Source: Lachnospiraceae bacterium (GTDB taxonomy: Bacteria > Bacillota > Clostridia > Lachnospirales > Lachnospiraceae). Taken from it: a stretch of 64,000 nucleotides of DNA. Shown here in pieces: positions 9,051-15,987 of the stretch. The stretch's first letter is position 1, and every line of letters begins with the position of its first letter. The stretch covers positions 1 through 64,000 of the forward strand of contig JAFUXG010000039.1 in NCBI GenBank assembly GCA_017470935.1. The letters are read 5' to 3'. The position numbers and the translations under genes are program-made. The notes under the pieces are model-generated. The model was not told the DNA's origin. It did not search any database and worked only from the letters and a program-made list of their open reading frames with translations.

Positions 9051-9812
9051 TTACACTCTCCTTATCGGATGTCTTATAACTGTCTTCAATCTCTCCGGTG
9101 CCACCCGTCTCGCATCACTAAGATATATTTCATGATGCCGCCTCTGTTTGGTTATATCCGGTACATATCCCTGCTCCTCAATATATCGATGCATTAATTC
9201 CACTGTTGCCGGCTCATCATCATAAGCTCCGATATGCATACACTGCACGCATAGGCCCTCATCATAGGTCATATATTCGACCTTTGAGAAATCCTGCTTT
9301 TTCTTCGCTGTTGCCTCAGCTATTGCCCAGAGAAAATCATTCCTTGTCACAAAATCCGGCAGGCGAATTACGGAAATCCACTTAAAATCTTCCTTACGTG
9401 TATAGTCAATCCCTGCGATACCTGCATGGATTCCGTCACCATTACCATCCGCTGCCAGCATGTCTTTCCCGTTCGCTGCAAGGTCAGTTCGCAGCATGTC
9501 CTTCCCGTTCGCTGCAAAGTCAGTTTGCAGCGTGTCATCCACATTTTCCCTATCCTGCCACCAGAATCCCTCTAACGGCGGAACAACATAATCAAAATAT
9601 CCCTCTATATGATGGTCGCCCATTTTGCTCATCTTGATGGTAAATGCAATCCCATATAAAAGACTGATTGATTCCTTGTATTCCCCGCCTTCCGCATTGG
9701 GATCGCCACTGCCCCGCACCGCAAGATAGTTCATTTGCGGAATCGTCACTATTCCCGGCTTTGCTTTCGGCATATAGAATACCTTATATTCCTTCTTGTA
9801 ATCAAATGCCAT
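9051..9812 (-). CDS. GyrI-like small-molecule-binding domain protein
   Basis: 253 residues starting MAFDYKKEYKVFYMPKAKPG, the signature of GyrI-like/SOUL-type ligand-binding proteins found beside WYL or AraC regulators. AAGGAG lies eight bases upstream. Residues 95-118 are a tandem duplication (LQTDFAANGKDM then LRTDLAANGKDM) trailing into ADGNGDG, an insertion in a surface loop not usual for the family. The WYL regulator gene lies 23 bases upstream on the same strand, suggesting the two form one unit that senses a small molecule. Confidence 0.8.
   Translation of the reverse strand: MAFDYKKEYKVFYMPKAKPGIVTIPQMNYLAVRGSGDPNAEGGEYKESISLLYGIAFTIKMSKMGDHHIEGYFDYVVPPLEGFWWQDRENVDDTLQTDFAANGKDMLRTDLAANGKDMLAADGNGDGIHAGIAGIDYTRKEDFKWISVIRLPDFVTRNDFLWAIAEATAKKKQDFSKVEYMTYDEGLCVQCMHIGAYDDEPATVELMHRYIEEQGYVPDITKQRRHHEIYLSDARRVAPERLKTVIRHPIRRV
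9459..9530 (-). repeat. Two 36-bp tandem units inside the GyrI-like gene
   Basis: Two adjacent 36-base units encode LQTDFAANGKDM and LRTDLAANGKDM with a few base differences. The period is a multiple of three, so copy-number change would keep the frame. Confidence 0.7.
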
Positions 9813-9835
9813 CTATCTATTCTCCTTTTCTGCTT

Positions 9836-10747
9836 TCAACATCTAATATATACTTTCCGCACTTCCTCCGCAATGTTACTTATCTTATCTCTCACAATGT
9901 CAGGCTCTATCACCTCCACCTTTGACCCAAATGTAAGCAGCCATGAGATCAGATTATCCATATCCGTATAGTCCGCCATAAAGAGCAGCCTGCCATCCTC
10001 TTCCTCTGTAAAGCAGCCCGGTCCAAATTCCTCCACCAGCCTCCATTTGACCTCATGTGCAAAATGCGCCTTTACTCTGATACCGCCGGGAAATATCTTC
10101 TCGTTAGACAGGTCAGGCATCGGCACATCTCTTTTTTCAAAGGTCTGCTCCACAACCTCCGGATCGTCCATACGATTCAGTTTGAACAGCCTATAATCTT
10201 CCCTGTTCCTGCACCATGCCCACACATACCAGCCAGACCATCGAAACACCAGATAATACGGTTCTATGAGACGCTTGCTCTCCCCTGATGGAGCATAATA
10301 TTTAAATGATAGTAAATTACTGTTCTCAATGGCACTCTGAATCACCTCAAGCTTAGGCGCAAGAGAGTCCTTATACCAAGAGGAAAGATCGATCATTATA
10401 TAATCCCTCCCGTTTAGAAACTTTGAAGAACCAATCTGAAGCTTTTCCATTAACTGTCCGTAATAACCACTGCCGCTAACACTGTCCAGACTTCTAAGCC
10501 CCGCAAGGATCATCTGCATATCCTTGGATGTAAGCAACGTCCTGTCCATACTGTATCCATCCATTATGCTGATACCGCCGCCTGCTCCCTGCACCGTCTG
10601 AACCGGAATTCCTGCCTTGCATAGATCTTCTATATCCCTGTTGATGGTTCTCCTTGATACCTCAAACCGCTCTGCCAGTTCAGGTGCGGTAACCTTCTCC
10701 TTCTGCAATAGAATTGACAATATTCCGATCAGTCTGTCTATCTTCAA
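9836..10747 (-). CDS. HTH-WYL (YafY-type) transcriptional regulator
   Basis: About 303 residues with an N-terminal winged helix (KEKVTAPELAERFEVSRRTINRDI, residues 16-40) and a C-terminal WYL ligand-binding domain (LLSFKYYAPSGE…IEPYYLVFRWSGWYVWAWC). I favour TTG 10747 because GGAAGGTG lies six bases before it; the longer frame from ATG 10786 has no ribosome site. It precedes the GyrI-like gene by 23 bases on the same strand and probably controls it and itself. A palindrome at 10784-10803 is a candidate operator. Confidence 0.85.
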   Translation of the reverse strand: MKIDRLIGILSILLQKEKVTAPELAERFEVSRRTINRDIEDLCKAGIPVQTVQGAGGGISIMDGYSMDRTLLTSKDMQMILAGLRSLDSVSGSGYYGQLMEKLQIGSSKFLNGRDYIMIDLSSWYKDSLAPKLEVIQSAIENSNLLSFKYYAPSGESKRLIEPYYLVFRWSGWYVWAWCRNREDYRLFKLNRMDDPEVVEQTFEKRDVPMPDLSNEKIFPGGIRVKAHFAHEVKWRLVEEFGPGCFTEEEDGRLLFMADYTDMDNLISWLLTFGSKVEVIEPDIVRDKISNIAEEVRKVYIRC

Positions 10748-10783
10748 ATCTCTCACCTTCCATTCATATGTTAGCACAGCATA

Positions 10784-10803
10784 CATGACATCAGTGTGTC
10801 ATG
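10784..10803. promoter_or_regulatory. Palindrome upstream of the WYL regulator
   Basis: CATGACA (10784-10790) and TGTCATG (10797-10803) form a 7-bp inverted repeat with a six-base spacer, 37 bases upstream of the proposed start of the regulator. The position suits autoregulation. Confidence 0.45.
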
Positions 10804-11102
10804 TTCATGCGCATAATACATTCAACTGTAATAATGCACGCATCAAAGCTTGTTAATTAACTTGTTCATTATATAATTTATAAGGCTCTGTTACAACTCA
10901 TATAAAACATTCTCCGCATGCAGCACAGCCGAACAAATCTCCTTTTTCATATGCCCATCTTCCTCATTTATCCGCTCCCCAAGACACGGCACCACATATT
11001 TCTTCATGACGTATTGCCTGCCCGTTTGTGTTGATATAGGCTCTTCTTTTGTCCCTTCCACTGCATCTTGATACAAGCAAAATGCATCTTACGCAAAACC
11101 CC
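10804..11102. other. Intergenic region with no convincing gene
   Basis: About 300 AT-rich bases between the divergent WYL regulator and the LytTR gene. On the minus strand 10891-11007 a 38-residue frame (MKKYVVPCLGERINEEDG…) extends upstream without a start. It has no good ribosome site and I recognise no family; it may be a relic. Confidence 0.4.
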
Positions 11103-11130
11103 TTGTTATCACATATATGTATGCTACAAT
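11103..11130 (+). promoter_or_regulatory. Sigma-A-like promoter of the LytTR operon
   Basis: TTGTTA (11103-11108), a 16-base spacer and TACAAT (11125-11130), about 20 bases before the TTG start of the LytTR gene. Confidence 0.6.
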
Positions 11131-11150
11131 TATTGCAGTGAGGTGATAAT

Positions 11151-11591
11151 TTGAAGATCAGTATTAATATCGACGATTCTTTTCAGACAGACGAGATCGT
11201 TATTAACAGCAAGTGCCTGACACCTGAGTTGGAAAGGATTATCAGCACAATAAGACTTATTGAGCAGCAGATGACTGTGACAAAGAATAACGAAATGTTC
11301 TTTATTGATGTCATGTCGATCATATATGTGGAATCGGTAGACAGAAAAACCTTTGTCTATACTGATAACGACTGCTACAAAACGAAGCTCAGGCTCTATG
11401 AAATGGAAGAACAGCTTCTTCACTACGGCTTTATCCGAATCAGCAAATCAAGCCTTGTCCAGCTTAATTTCATCCGTTCCGTCAGAGTGGAGATTAATCG
11501 CAAGCTGCGGCTAACTTTAGAAAACGGCGAGCAGCTTATTGTGTCAAGAGCATATTCAGAACAGTTAAAACAGAATTTGGGGGTGCAATAA
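11151..11591 (+). CDS. LytTR-domain DNA-binding regulator
   Basis: 146 residues without a receiver domain. The LytTR DNA-binding domain fills residues ~45-140 (FIDVMSIIYVESVDRKTFVYT, YGFIRISKSSLVQLNFI). The start is TTG 11151 with GAGGTG five bases upstream. It sits directly before a DUF3021 membrane gene and an ABC transporter, the usual three-part arrangement in which LytTR and DUF3021 control the linked exporter. Here the exporter is broken, so the regulator has probably lost its local target. Confidence 0.85.
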   Translation: MKISINIDDSFQTDEIVINSKCLTPELERIISTIRLIEQQMTVTKNNEMFFIDVMSIIYVESVDRKTFVYTDNDCYKTKLRLYEMEEQLLHYGFIRISKSSLVQLNFIRSVRVEINRKLRLTLENGEQLIVSRAYSEQLKQNLGVQ

Positions 11592-12086
11592 ATGGAGAAG
11601 AAATTAAACATATTTGACTATCTGACTCAGGTATTTACAATCTTCGGAATATTGATCCTGATACTTAATATCTTTTGTCTGCTCTTCGGAGAGAGTGCCA
11701 AAGAATACTCAACTATTTTTTCATTAGGAGATACCGGTCTTTCCATCACTACCATGCTTCAATTCCTGTTTGCTATTGCAATTATAACAGCAATCAAATT
11801 TTTGTTCATGACAGATTATATAATCAAAAGTCTTTCAATGACAATAAGGATTATTTTACTTTTCGCCTTTTCATTTTGTAATATTTTAGTATTCATTTTC
11901 TTATGCAAATGGTTTCCGGTAAATGATCTTAAAGCCTGGATCATGTTTATTATCTGCTTTACGGTAAGTTGTTTAATAAGCACATTGATTTCTAATTTCA
12001 AAGAAAACTATGAGAATCGCAGACTTGAAGAAGCACTTCAAAAAAGCAAGGAGAAGGTATATGGAAAGCACAATAATATGCAATAG
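11592..12086 (+). CDS. DUF3021 membrane protein
   Basis: 164 residues with four hydrophobic helices and a charged C-terminus (RRLEEALQKSKEKVYGK). GGGGGTG lies six bases before ATG 11592, inside the end of the LytTR gene; the two genes abut with no gap. DUF3021 proteins are cytoplasmic-membrane partners of LytTR regulators and are thought to hold the regulator inactive. The 3' end overlaps the ABC ATPase start at 12061. Confidence 0.85.
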   Translation: MEKKLNIFDYLTQVFTIFGILILILNIFCLLFGESAKEYSTIFSLGDTGLSITTMLQFLFAIAIITAIKFLFMTDYIIKSLSMTIRIILLFAFSFCNILVFIFLCKWFPVNDLKAWIMFIICFTVSCLISTLISNFKENYENRRLEEALQKSKEKVYGKHNNMQ

Positions 12087-12543
12087 CATTTCAAAACAGT
12101 TTTGTGAGAAAATTGTTCTTTACAAAATCAACCTTAATATTAACCTCGGTGAAATTTTCGGATTACTCGGTCCATCGGGTGCAGGCAAGACCACCCTTAT
12201 AAAAATAATCACGGGGCAGTTAATGGCAGACAGCGGAACATCATCGATAGGCGGTATCAATTCGAAGAATCTACAGGGTGACGATTACAAAGGCTACGGT
12301 ATTATGATGGATGATTTCGGATTATATGAAAGATTATCCTGCTATAACAACCTGAAAATATTTGCCCGAATCTACGGCATAGATGACAATCGAATCTATG
12401 AAGCCCTTGATTCCGTAGGGTTAGGTTATGAAGCAAGGAAGCCGGCTTCCAAATTATCAAAAGGAATGAAGATCAGGCTAAAGTTGGCAATACCCTTAAA
12501 GCCCTTATTATGTCCAATGTCAAGCCTTATCAGTATATTATAG
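12061..12543 (+). pseudogene. ABC transporter ATP-binding protein, truncated after the signature motif
   Basis: From ATG 12061 the product has Walker A (GPSGAGKTT, 37-45) and the signature region LSKGMKIRL (132-140). After residue 143 it runs into 17 unrelated residues and stops. Walker B, the D-loop and the switch histidine are missing, so it cannot hydrolyse ATP normally. The tail is out-of-frame permease sequence: at about 12487-12495 the ATPase is joined to the middle of the permease gene. A single deletion of the ATPase 3' part and the permease 5' part explains both stumps. Confidence 0.85.
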
Positions 12544-12956
12544 GTATTTCCTCATATGTGTGGTTAATGTGCATGATTGGAGTATCTATATTTGCTTTAT
12601 GCAGCGGATTCCGTGGTACAGAACTGGCAGCATTTATCATAATTCTAGCCATTGGTATTATGGTATCCGAAATCATCGGTGCTTTAATCGGCATATTATG
12701 CGGTAATCAAATGTCGGCAACATCCATAACAGTACCGGTTATGATGGTGTTCTCATTTTTGCCTATGCTTTCCTTATTCAATGATACTATTAAATCAATA
12801 TCAAAATACACATACTCCCAGCAGATAAGCCTGCTTATCAACAATATTGCAGACAAGGAATATTATAAAGATGGAATTATTATAATACTATCAAATCTGA
12901 TCATAGCTGCTATTCTGTTTTCTATGGTTTTCAGAAAAAGAGGGTTGAATGAATGA
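12490..12956 (+). pseudogene. ABC-2 type permease, N-terminal half deleted
   Basis: The frame beginning at about 12487 (GNTLKALIMSNVKPYQYI…) encodes the last ~150 residues of an ABC-2 permease with three to four helices (IGISSYVWLMCMIGVSIFALC, ATSITVPVMMVFSFLPML) and ends RKRGLNE at 12956. An internal ATG at 12510 has no ribosome site. The N-terminal helices and start were lost in the deletion that also truncated the ATPase. Confidence 0.8.
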
Positions 12957-13046
12957 TCATGTCAATAAGTTCATGCAGACAACACATATAAACGAGAGGT
13001 TTTGATCCATAAGAAATTTGCCATCAGCATTACATCGAACAAATGT

Positions 13047-13075
13047 TTGCATTTCATTTATTCCTGTGGTATAAT
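13047..13075 (+). promoter_or_regulatory. Promoter of the small membrane-peptide (toxin-like) RNA
   Basis: TTGCAT (13047-13052), 17 bases and a consensus TATAAT (13070-13075). Transcription would start near 13082, leaving an ~80-base leader before ATG 13162. Confidence 0.75.
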
Positions 13076-13161
13076 AATTATGGGTGCTATCCATACGGTG
13101 GCGGCCTGCCTTTTAACGTACTTCTTTGTACGGAATTCCTTGCAATTTGGAGGTGTTGCCT

Positions 13162-13317
13162 ATGAAGGAAATACTGAGAAAGGACATGCTAATTATGTTA
13201 GAAGTTATAGGTGTTGTGGCAGCAGTCATTTCTGCGATTGTAGCTGTTCTATCCTACATACACAACATTCGAAAAGACAGAAAACAAAAGAAGCAACCGC
13301 CCCTGCCCAAGGTGTGA
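13162..13317 (+). CDS. Small membrane peptide, type I toxin-like (51 aa)
   Basis: 51 residues starting MKEILRKDMLIMLEVIGVVA: one hydrophobic helix at ~9-31, then a basic tail (NIRKDRKQKKQPPLPKV). GGAGGTG lies six bases before ATG 13162, which I prefer over the longer frame from 13126. The stop falls inside a bidirectional hairpin. A convergent promoter on the other strand would make an antisense RNA across the 3' end. This is the layout of Fst/TxpA-type type I toxin-antitoxin loci and of small holin-like toxins. Toxicity is inferred from layout only. Confidence 0.7.
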   Translation: MKEILRKDMLIMLEVIGVVAAVISAIVAVLSYIHNIRKDRKQKKQPPLPKV

Positions 13318-13334
13318 TGTTGCTTCTTTGTTTT
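13281..13334. terminator. Bidirectional terminator shared by the toxin-like RNA and its antisense RNA
   Basis: AAAACAAAAGAAGCAAC (13281-13297) pairs with GTTGCTTCTTTGTTTT (13319-13334). The hairpin is followed by T-rich sequence on both strands, so it can end both convergent transcripts. Confidence 0.75.
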
Positions 13335-13375
13335 AACTATTAACCAAGGCAGACCCGTCACTGGGTAGTACCTTC
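13281..13375 (-). ncRNA. Putative antisense antitoxin RNA
   Basis: A transcript starting near 13375 from the minus-strand promoter at 13382-13410 would run through a small hairpin (ACCC…GGGT, ~13353-13366) and end at the shared terminator, being complementary to the 3' end of the toxin-like mRNA. No open frame is present. This is inferred from promoter and terminator placement. Confidence 0.5.
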
Positions 13376-13381
13376 ATTTGT

Positions 13382-13410
13382 ATAATAACACTGATATGCA
13401 CTTTCGTCAA
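13382..13410 (-). promoter_or_regulatory. Promoter of the antisense RNA
   Basis: On the minus strand TTGACG (13410-13405), a 17-base spacer and TATTAT (13387-13382), close to the sigma-A consensus and facing the toxin-like gene. Confidence 0.7.
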
Positions 13411-13437
13411 ATAATTTTTTCGTCACTCATATATCAT

Positions 13438-14922
13438 TCACAGATTCGTATAACCCATCAAATCCATATCCACTTCCTTGGCACAGGCTCTTCCCTCTGA
13501 AATTGCCCATACAACCAGTGACTGTCCACGGTGCATATCGCCAACAGCATACACACCCTTTTTGGTGGTTGCAAATTTCCCTGCATCGGTCTTCACATTG
13601 GTGCGTCCGTCAACCTCCACTCCAAAGCTTTCCGTTACATAGCTCTCGCTTCCCAGGAAGCCCGCTGCAATAAGCACAAGCTGTGCAGGAAGCTCCTTTT
13701 CGGAGCCCTCAACAGGAACCATATTCATTCTTCCCGTCTTTTTATCCTTTTCCGGCTTTAGGGAAATGATGATCACACTTTTCAGATTGCCCTTACTGTC
13801 CTTTACGAACTCCTTGACTGTTGTCTGATATATACGGGGATCATGTCCGAACTTCCATATAGCCTCCTCCTGACCGTAATCTGTCTTCAAAACCTTGGGC
13901 CACTCCGGCCATGGGTTAGTAGCAAGCCTTTGCTCAGATGCCTGCGGCATCATCTCAAGCTGTGTAACAGACTTGGCACCAAGACGGATGCTTGTTCCCA
14001 CACAGTCATTACCCGTATCTCCGCCTCCGATAACAATAACATCCTTGCCCTCACATAGCTTATAAGGAATTTTCTCGAAGTCACTGTCAAGCAAGGTCTT
14101 TGTAACCTCTGACAGGAAATCCACTGCAAATCTAATTCCCTTTGCATCTCTTCCCGGTGCTTTAATATCTCTTGGATTAGAGGCTCCGCATGCAAGGATA
14201 ACACTGTCATATTCCTTTGAAAGCTCCCCTGCTGTTACATCCTTTCCAATATTAACTCCGGTTAAAAATCTTATTCCTGCACTCTCCATCAGTGCAACCC
14301 GCCTGTCTATAACACGCTTATCCAGCTTCATATTAGGTATTCCATATCTTAGAAGTCCACCCACACGGTCATTTCTTTCATATACCGTAACCTCATGTCC
14401 ACGCCTGTTAAGAAGCTGTGCTGCGGCAAGTCCTGAAGGTCCGCTTCCCACAACTGCAACCTTCTTGCCGGTTCTAACCTTAGGTGCCTCTTCCTTCACA
14501 AGATCATGTGAAAATGCGTACTCTATAACCGCTCTCTCATTTTCCTTAGTAGACACAGGCTCTTTATGAAGTCCACAGGTACATGCTGCCTCACAGAGTG
14601 CAGGACACACTCTTGAAGTAAACTCAGGAAAGCTGTGGGTTATGGAAAGTCTCTTATATGCTTCTCCAAAATTACCTCTATACACAAGATCATTTATCTC
14701 CGGCACAAGATTATTAAGCGGGCATCCTGAAGCCATACCTGAGATCATCACACCTGCCTGACAAAACGGTACTCCGCAGTCCATGCATCTTGCTGCCTGA
14801 AGACACTGCTCATGCTTTGGAAGCTGACTGTGAAACTCCTCAAAATTCTTCACTCTGTCCTTTTCAGCTACAACCGGACCATCCTTTCTCTCGTATTCCA
14901 TAAAACCTGTACTCTTTCCCAT
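13438..14922 (-). CDS. gltD: Glutamate synthase small subunit (NADPH), orphan
   Basis: 494 residues. The N-terminal part carries the iron-sulfur cysteines (CLQAARCMDCGVPFCQ near 40-55 and a second cluster near 106-116). Two dinucleotide-binding folds follow: FAD at GSGPSGLAAAQ (~157) and NADPH at GGGDTGNDCVG (~298). It passes electrons from NADPH to a partner, classically GltB for making glutamate. No gltB is adjacent, so it may serve another oxidoreductase or a distant GltB. AGGAGG precedes ATG 14922. A ~290-base leader with a hairpin lies upstream. Confidence 0.92.
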   Translation of the reverse strand: MGKSTGFMEYERKDGPVVAEKDRVKNFEEFHSQLPKHEQCLQAARCMDCGVPFCQAGVMISGMASGCPLNNLVPEINDLVYRGNFGEAYKRLSITHSFPEFTSRVCPALCEAACTCGLHKEPVSTKENERAVIEYAFSHDLVKEEAPKVRTGKKVAVVGSGPSGLAAAQLLNRRGHEVTVYERNDRVGGLLRYGIPNMKLDKRVIDRRVALMESAGIRFLTGVNIGKDVTAGELSKEYDSVILACGASNPRDIKAPGRDAKGIRFAVDFLSEVTKTLLDSDFEKIPYKLCEGKDVIVIGGGDTGNDCVGTSIRLGAKSVTQLEMMPQASEQRLATNPWPEWPKVLKTDYGQEEAIWKFGHDPRIYQTTVKEFVKDSKGNLKSVIIISLKPEKDKKTGRMNMVPVEGSEKELPAQLVLIAAGFLGSESYVTESFGVEVDGRTNVKTDAGKFATTKKGVYAVGDMHRGQSLVVWAISEGRACAKEVDMDLMGYTNL

Positions 14923-15096
14923 ACCTTACTTCCTCCTATAATTCCATAATTCTTAATGGCAGATATTATCTACTCTATTGCCGCGTAAAAATTCGATTAT
15001 GGTAATTGCGGTAATTACAGATTTTCCATCCTTCTTACCACCATATCACCTTTGCTGCCTAAGGTATATCCTTTGAATATCAGTGTGTAAAAAAAT

Positions 15097-15129
15097 AGGT
15101 GTTTCAAGTAATAAAAACCTGAAACACCT
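15097..15129 (-). terminator. Hairpin plus T-run in the gltD leader (attenuator or small-RNA terminator)
   Basis: AGGTGTTTCA (15097-15106) and TGAAACACCT (15120-15129) form a 10-bp stem. On the minus strand it is followed by ATTTTTTT. It lies between the promoter at ~15207-15234 and gltD, ~175 bases before the start codon, so it could attenuate gltD or end a ~100-nt RNA. The 409-base gap 14923-15331 otherwise shows only a GTTCC…GGAAC hairpin near 15184-15198. Confidence 0.6.
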
Positions 15130-15206
15130 TTGCTTCTCAATCCACTCAATATGATATAAAATAAAAAATTAATAACAATTACGTTCCGCCTTTGGAACAC
15201 ATATTA

Positions 15207-15234
15207 AGTATATTACTTTTTCATCAAATGTCAA
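15207..15234 (-). promoter_or_regulatory. Strong promoter for the gltD leader
   Basis: On the minus strand TTGACA (15234-15229), a 16-base spacer and TATACT (15212-15207). About 285 bases upstream of gltD. Confidence 0.65.
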
Positions 15235-15331
15235 GCGGCTTTTTTCTAACCTTTGCTCCCTCTTCTGCATTTACTTCTTTTCCATTGCTGCCTGAAACAG
15301 CAATTATTATCTTAAACAGAGCATACCATTG

Positions 15332-15808
15332 CTACAGCTCTCTGTAATAGGGACAGATATTTTCATAATGTCCATCCTTCATTCTAAAGCCGCCAGGAAT
15401 TGTTCCAAGCTGTGTAAAACCAAGACGTTCATATAAGTGTCTTGCATGAACGTTGCTTTCAACGACTGCATTGAACTGCAGTACCCTGAAACCAAGCTCC
15501 TTGCCCTTTTTCAGGCAATCCATCACTAACTGCTCTCCTATATGCTTTCCTCTCACCTTTGAGGAAACAGCATAGCTGGCATTACAGATATGTCCGCATC
15601 TGCCTACATTATTGGGATGAAGAATGTAAAGCCCCACAATGCTCCCATCTATTTCCGCAACTCCTGTATAGCTCTGGGAAGCAAAGAACTCCAAGCCGCC
15701 TTCAACATCAAGGCTTTCCTCCTGAGGAAATGCTATACCATCCTCGACAACCTCATTCCATATTTGGATCATTTCTTCTATATCCTGCTTGCTGTATTCT
15801 CTGATCAT
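15332..15808 (-). CDS. GNAT-family N-acetyltransferase
   Basis: About 158 residues from ATG 15808, which has AAGGAG nine bases upstream; two earlier in-frame ATGs lack such a site. The acetyl-CoA loop is visible as VSSKVRGKHIGEQLV (~82-96), followed by ELGFRVLQFNAVVESN and HLYERLGF, the classic GNAT motifs. The substrate is unknown; the pattern resembles phosphinothricin/L-amino acid acetyltransferases. It is monocistronic. Confidence 0.85.
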   Translation of the reverse strand: MIREYSKQDIEEMIQIWNEVVEDGIAFPQEESLDVEGGLEFFASQSYTGVAEIDGSIVGLYILHPNNVGRCGHICNASYAVSSKVRGKHIGEQLVMDCLKKGKELGFRVLQFNAVVESNVHARHLYERLGFTQLGTIPGGFRMKDGHYENICPYYREL

Positions 15809-15987
15809 ATTCAAAAGCTCCTTCATATAACAGACTTGTATCAAACGCATCATACCTTAAATATAATACAATGACCATACCCATTATAATTTATTTTTAC
15901 TATTTTTCAATACTTTGTTATCATTGGATCTACTAATGAATCCTGTCATATGAAAAAATACAAAGCTTTAATGTAATACTATATTAA

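Noticed and set aside
15015..15200. 61-codon minus-strand frame in the gltD leader
   Set aside because: It spans a hairpin and T-run, lacks a ribosome site and has low-complexity content.
14923..15331. T-box or glutamine riboswitch in the gltD leader
   Set aside because: No T-box TGGNACC core and no glnA-motif core; only generic hairpins seen.
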